The position numbers were made by a program, and so were the translations under genes. This document shows positions 5,568-5,956 of a DNA stretch of 5,956 bases, piece by piece; the first letter of the stretch is position 1; each line of letters begins with the position of its first letter. Source of the stretch: Caldifarciminota bacterium UBA2202 (GTDB taxonomy: Bacteria; Hydrothermota; 32-111); NCBI GenBank assembly GCA_002327905.1, contig DCUY01000010.1, positions 1 to 5,956 on the forward strand, read 5' to 3'. The notes beneath the pieces are model-generated. The model was not told where the DNA came from, made no database searches, and saw nothing but the letters and a program-made list of their open reading frames with translations.

Positions 5568-5956
5568 ATTCATAGCGGTTTTTCTTATTCAGACCATGTT
5601 TTACTATTCTTTGGGCGCTCTATTTGCAAGAGTCTCCAAAAACAGTCTCAGCGCCGGTTTGAAGATAATCGCAGGAGTCTCACTCTCATATATTGTAATT
5701 ATTCCCACTCTTCTTCTTCCGGTAAAGGCAGGGTCTCTCACTGTTGCATTTATTGCTATGGCTTCGGCTCTGCTTCTGTTGATTTTAAAGATCAACAGAC
5801 ATGTTCTGGATGAAAGCATTGCTTGGATAAAAAAAATCAAAGCAAACCGAATATATATGACTGCGTTTGTCTCTGTCTGCTCATTGCTTCTCTTTGTATT
5901 CATTGTAATGTATGTGACCCCTCTATTCGGACATGACGGAAAAGTAATATACTTTT
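5560..5956 (+). CDS. Polytopic membrane protein, 3' end missing (possible GT-C glycosyltransferase)
   Basis: An open frame of 132 codons runs from ATG 5560 past the right edge, so the protein is truncated by the window and not by a mutation. Hydrophobic segments lie at about residues 3-23, 34-54, 58-77 and 100-120. The fourth leads into a short loop, TPLFGHDGKVIYF (120-132). A membrane-exit loop carrying an aspartate after a Pro-rich stretch is reminiscent of GT-C glycosyltransferases of the PMT/ArnT type, which use lipid-linked sugars outside the membrane. GT-C enzymes often place this loop after the first segment, however, so this is only a guess. The start overlaps the previous stop by 8 nt (ATGATTAA), typical of translational coupling. 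A partial ribosome site, AAGG (5549-5552), lies 7 nt upstream. Confidence 0.75.
   Translation, partial: MIKFIAVFLIQTMFYYSLGALFARVSKNSLSAGLKIIAGVSLSYIVIIPTLLLPVKAGSLTVAFIAMASALLLLILKINRHVLDESIAWIKKIKANRIYMTAFVSVCSLLLFVFIVMYVTPLFGHDGKVIYF

Noticed and set aside
5604..5903. 99-codon minus-strand frame
   Set aside because: It is entirely antisense to the membrane protein gene that starts at 5560 by overlap with the preceding stop; hydrophobic genes often leave long open antisense frames.

Overview
The window is AT-rich, gene-dense bacterial DNA with five complete or near-complete coding regions and one gene cut off at the right edge. Two predicted extracellular proteins end in a beta-sandwich tail resembling the type A C-terminal sorting domain of the type IX secretion system (T9SS). 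That places the source in the Bacteroidota/FCB sphere or a related T9SS-bearing candidate phylum. The promoters I can read look like ordinary sigma70 sites (TTGACT or TTGATA, 17 bp, TATACT) rather than the TTTG/TAnnTTTG type of classical Bacteroidia. This makes a non-Bacteroidia FCB lineage (for example the Cloacimonadota, Fibrobacterota or WOR-3 neighbourhood) more likely, but the phylum cannot be settled from this window.

Layout, left to right. Positions 1-75 are an unexplained GC-rich patch. On the minus strand, 110-979 encodes a diacylglycerol-kinase-family lipid kinase, preceded at 1026-1307 by a small Ser/Thr-rich protein with one C-terminal membrane segment. On the plus strand, 1486-2523 encodes a secreted endonuclease I family nuclease with a T9SS-like tail. 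It converges on a 703-residue secreted LVIVD-repeat beta-propeller protein (2584-4695, minus), which has the same kind of tail; a strong bidirectional hairpin terminator lies between them. Divergent from the propeller gene, a plus-strand pair begins: a single-pass membrane-anchored protein (4878-5567), then an overlapping polytopic membrane protein (5560 to the window end), possibly a GT-C type glycosyltransferase.

The gene pairs act in separate places. The lipid kinase is a cytoplasmic or inner-membrane housekeeping enzyme. The nuclease and propeller proteins would be exported by Sec and then by T9SS, and would act at the cell surface or outside. The last two genes look like an envelope operon of unknown role.

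The most distinctive feature seen directly is promoter placement. Three genes have a -10 hexamer exactly 6 nt before the start codon and a fourth has one 9 nt before it, all without a Shine-Dalgarno sequence, suggesting leaderless or nearly leaderless mRNAs. Only the propeller gene has a conventional GGAGG site. The propeller protein itself has 14 units in an almost perfect 42-residue register. I saw no CRISPR array, tRNA, rRNA or insertion sequence, and no clearly novel multi-gene system.
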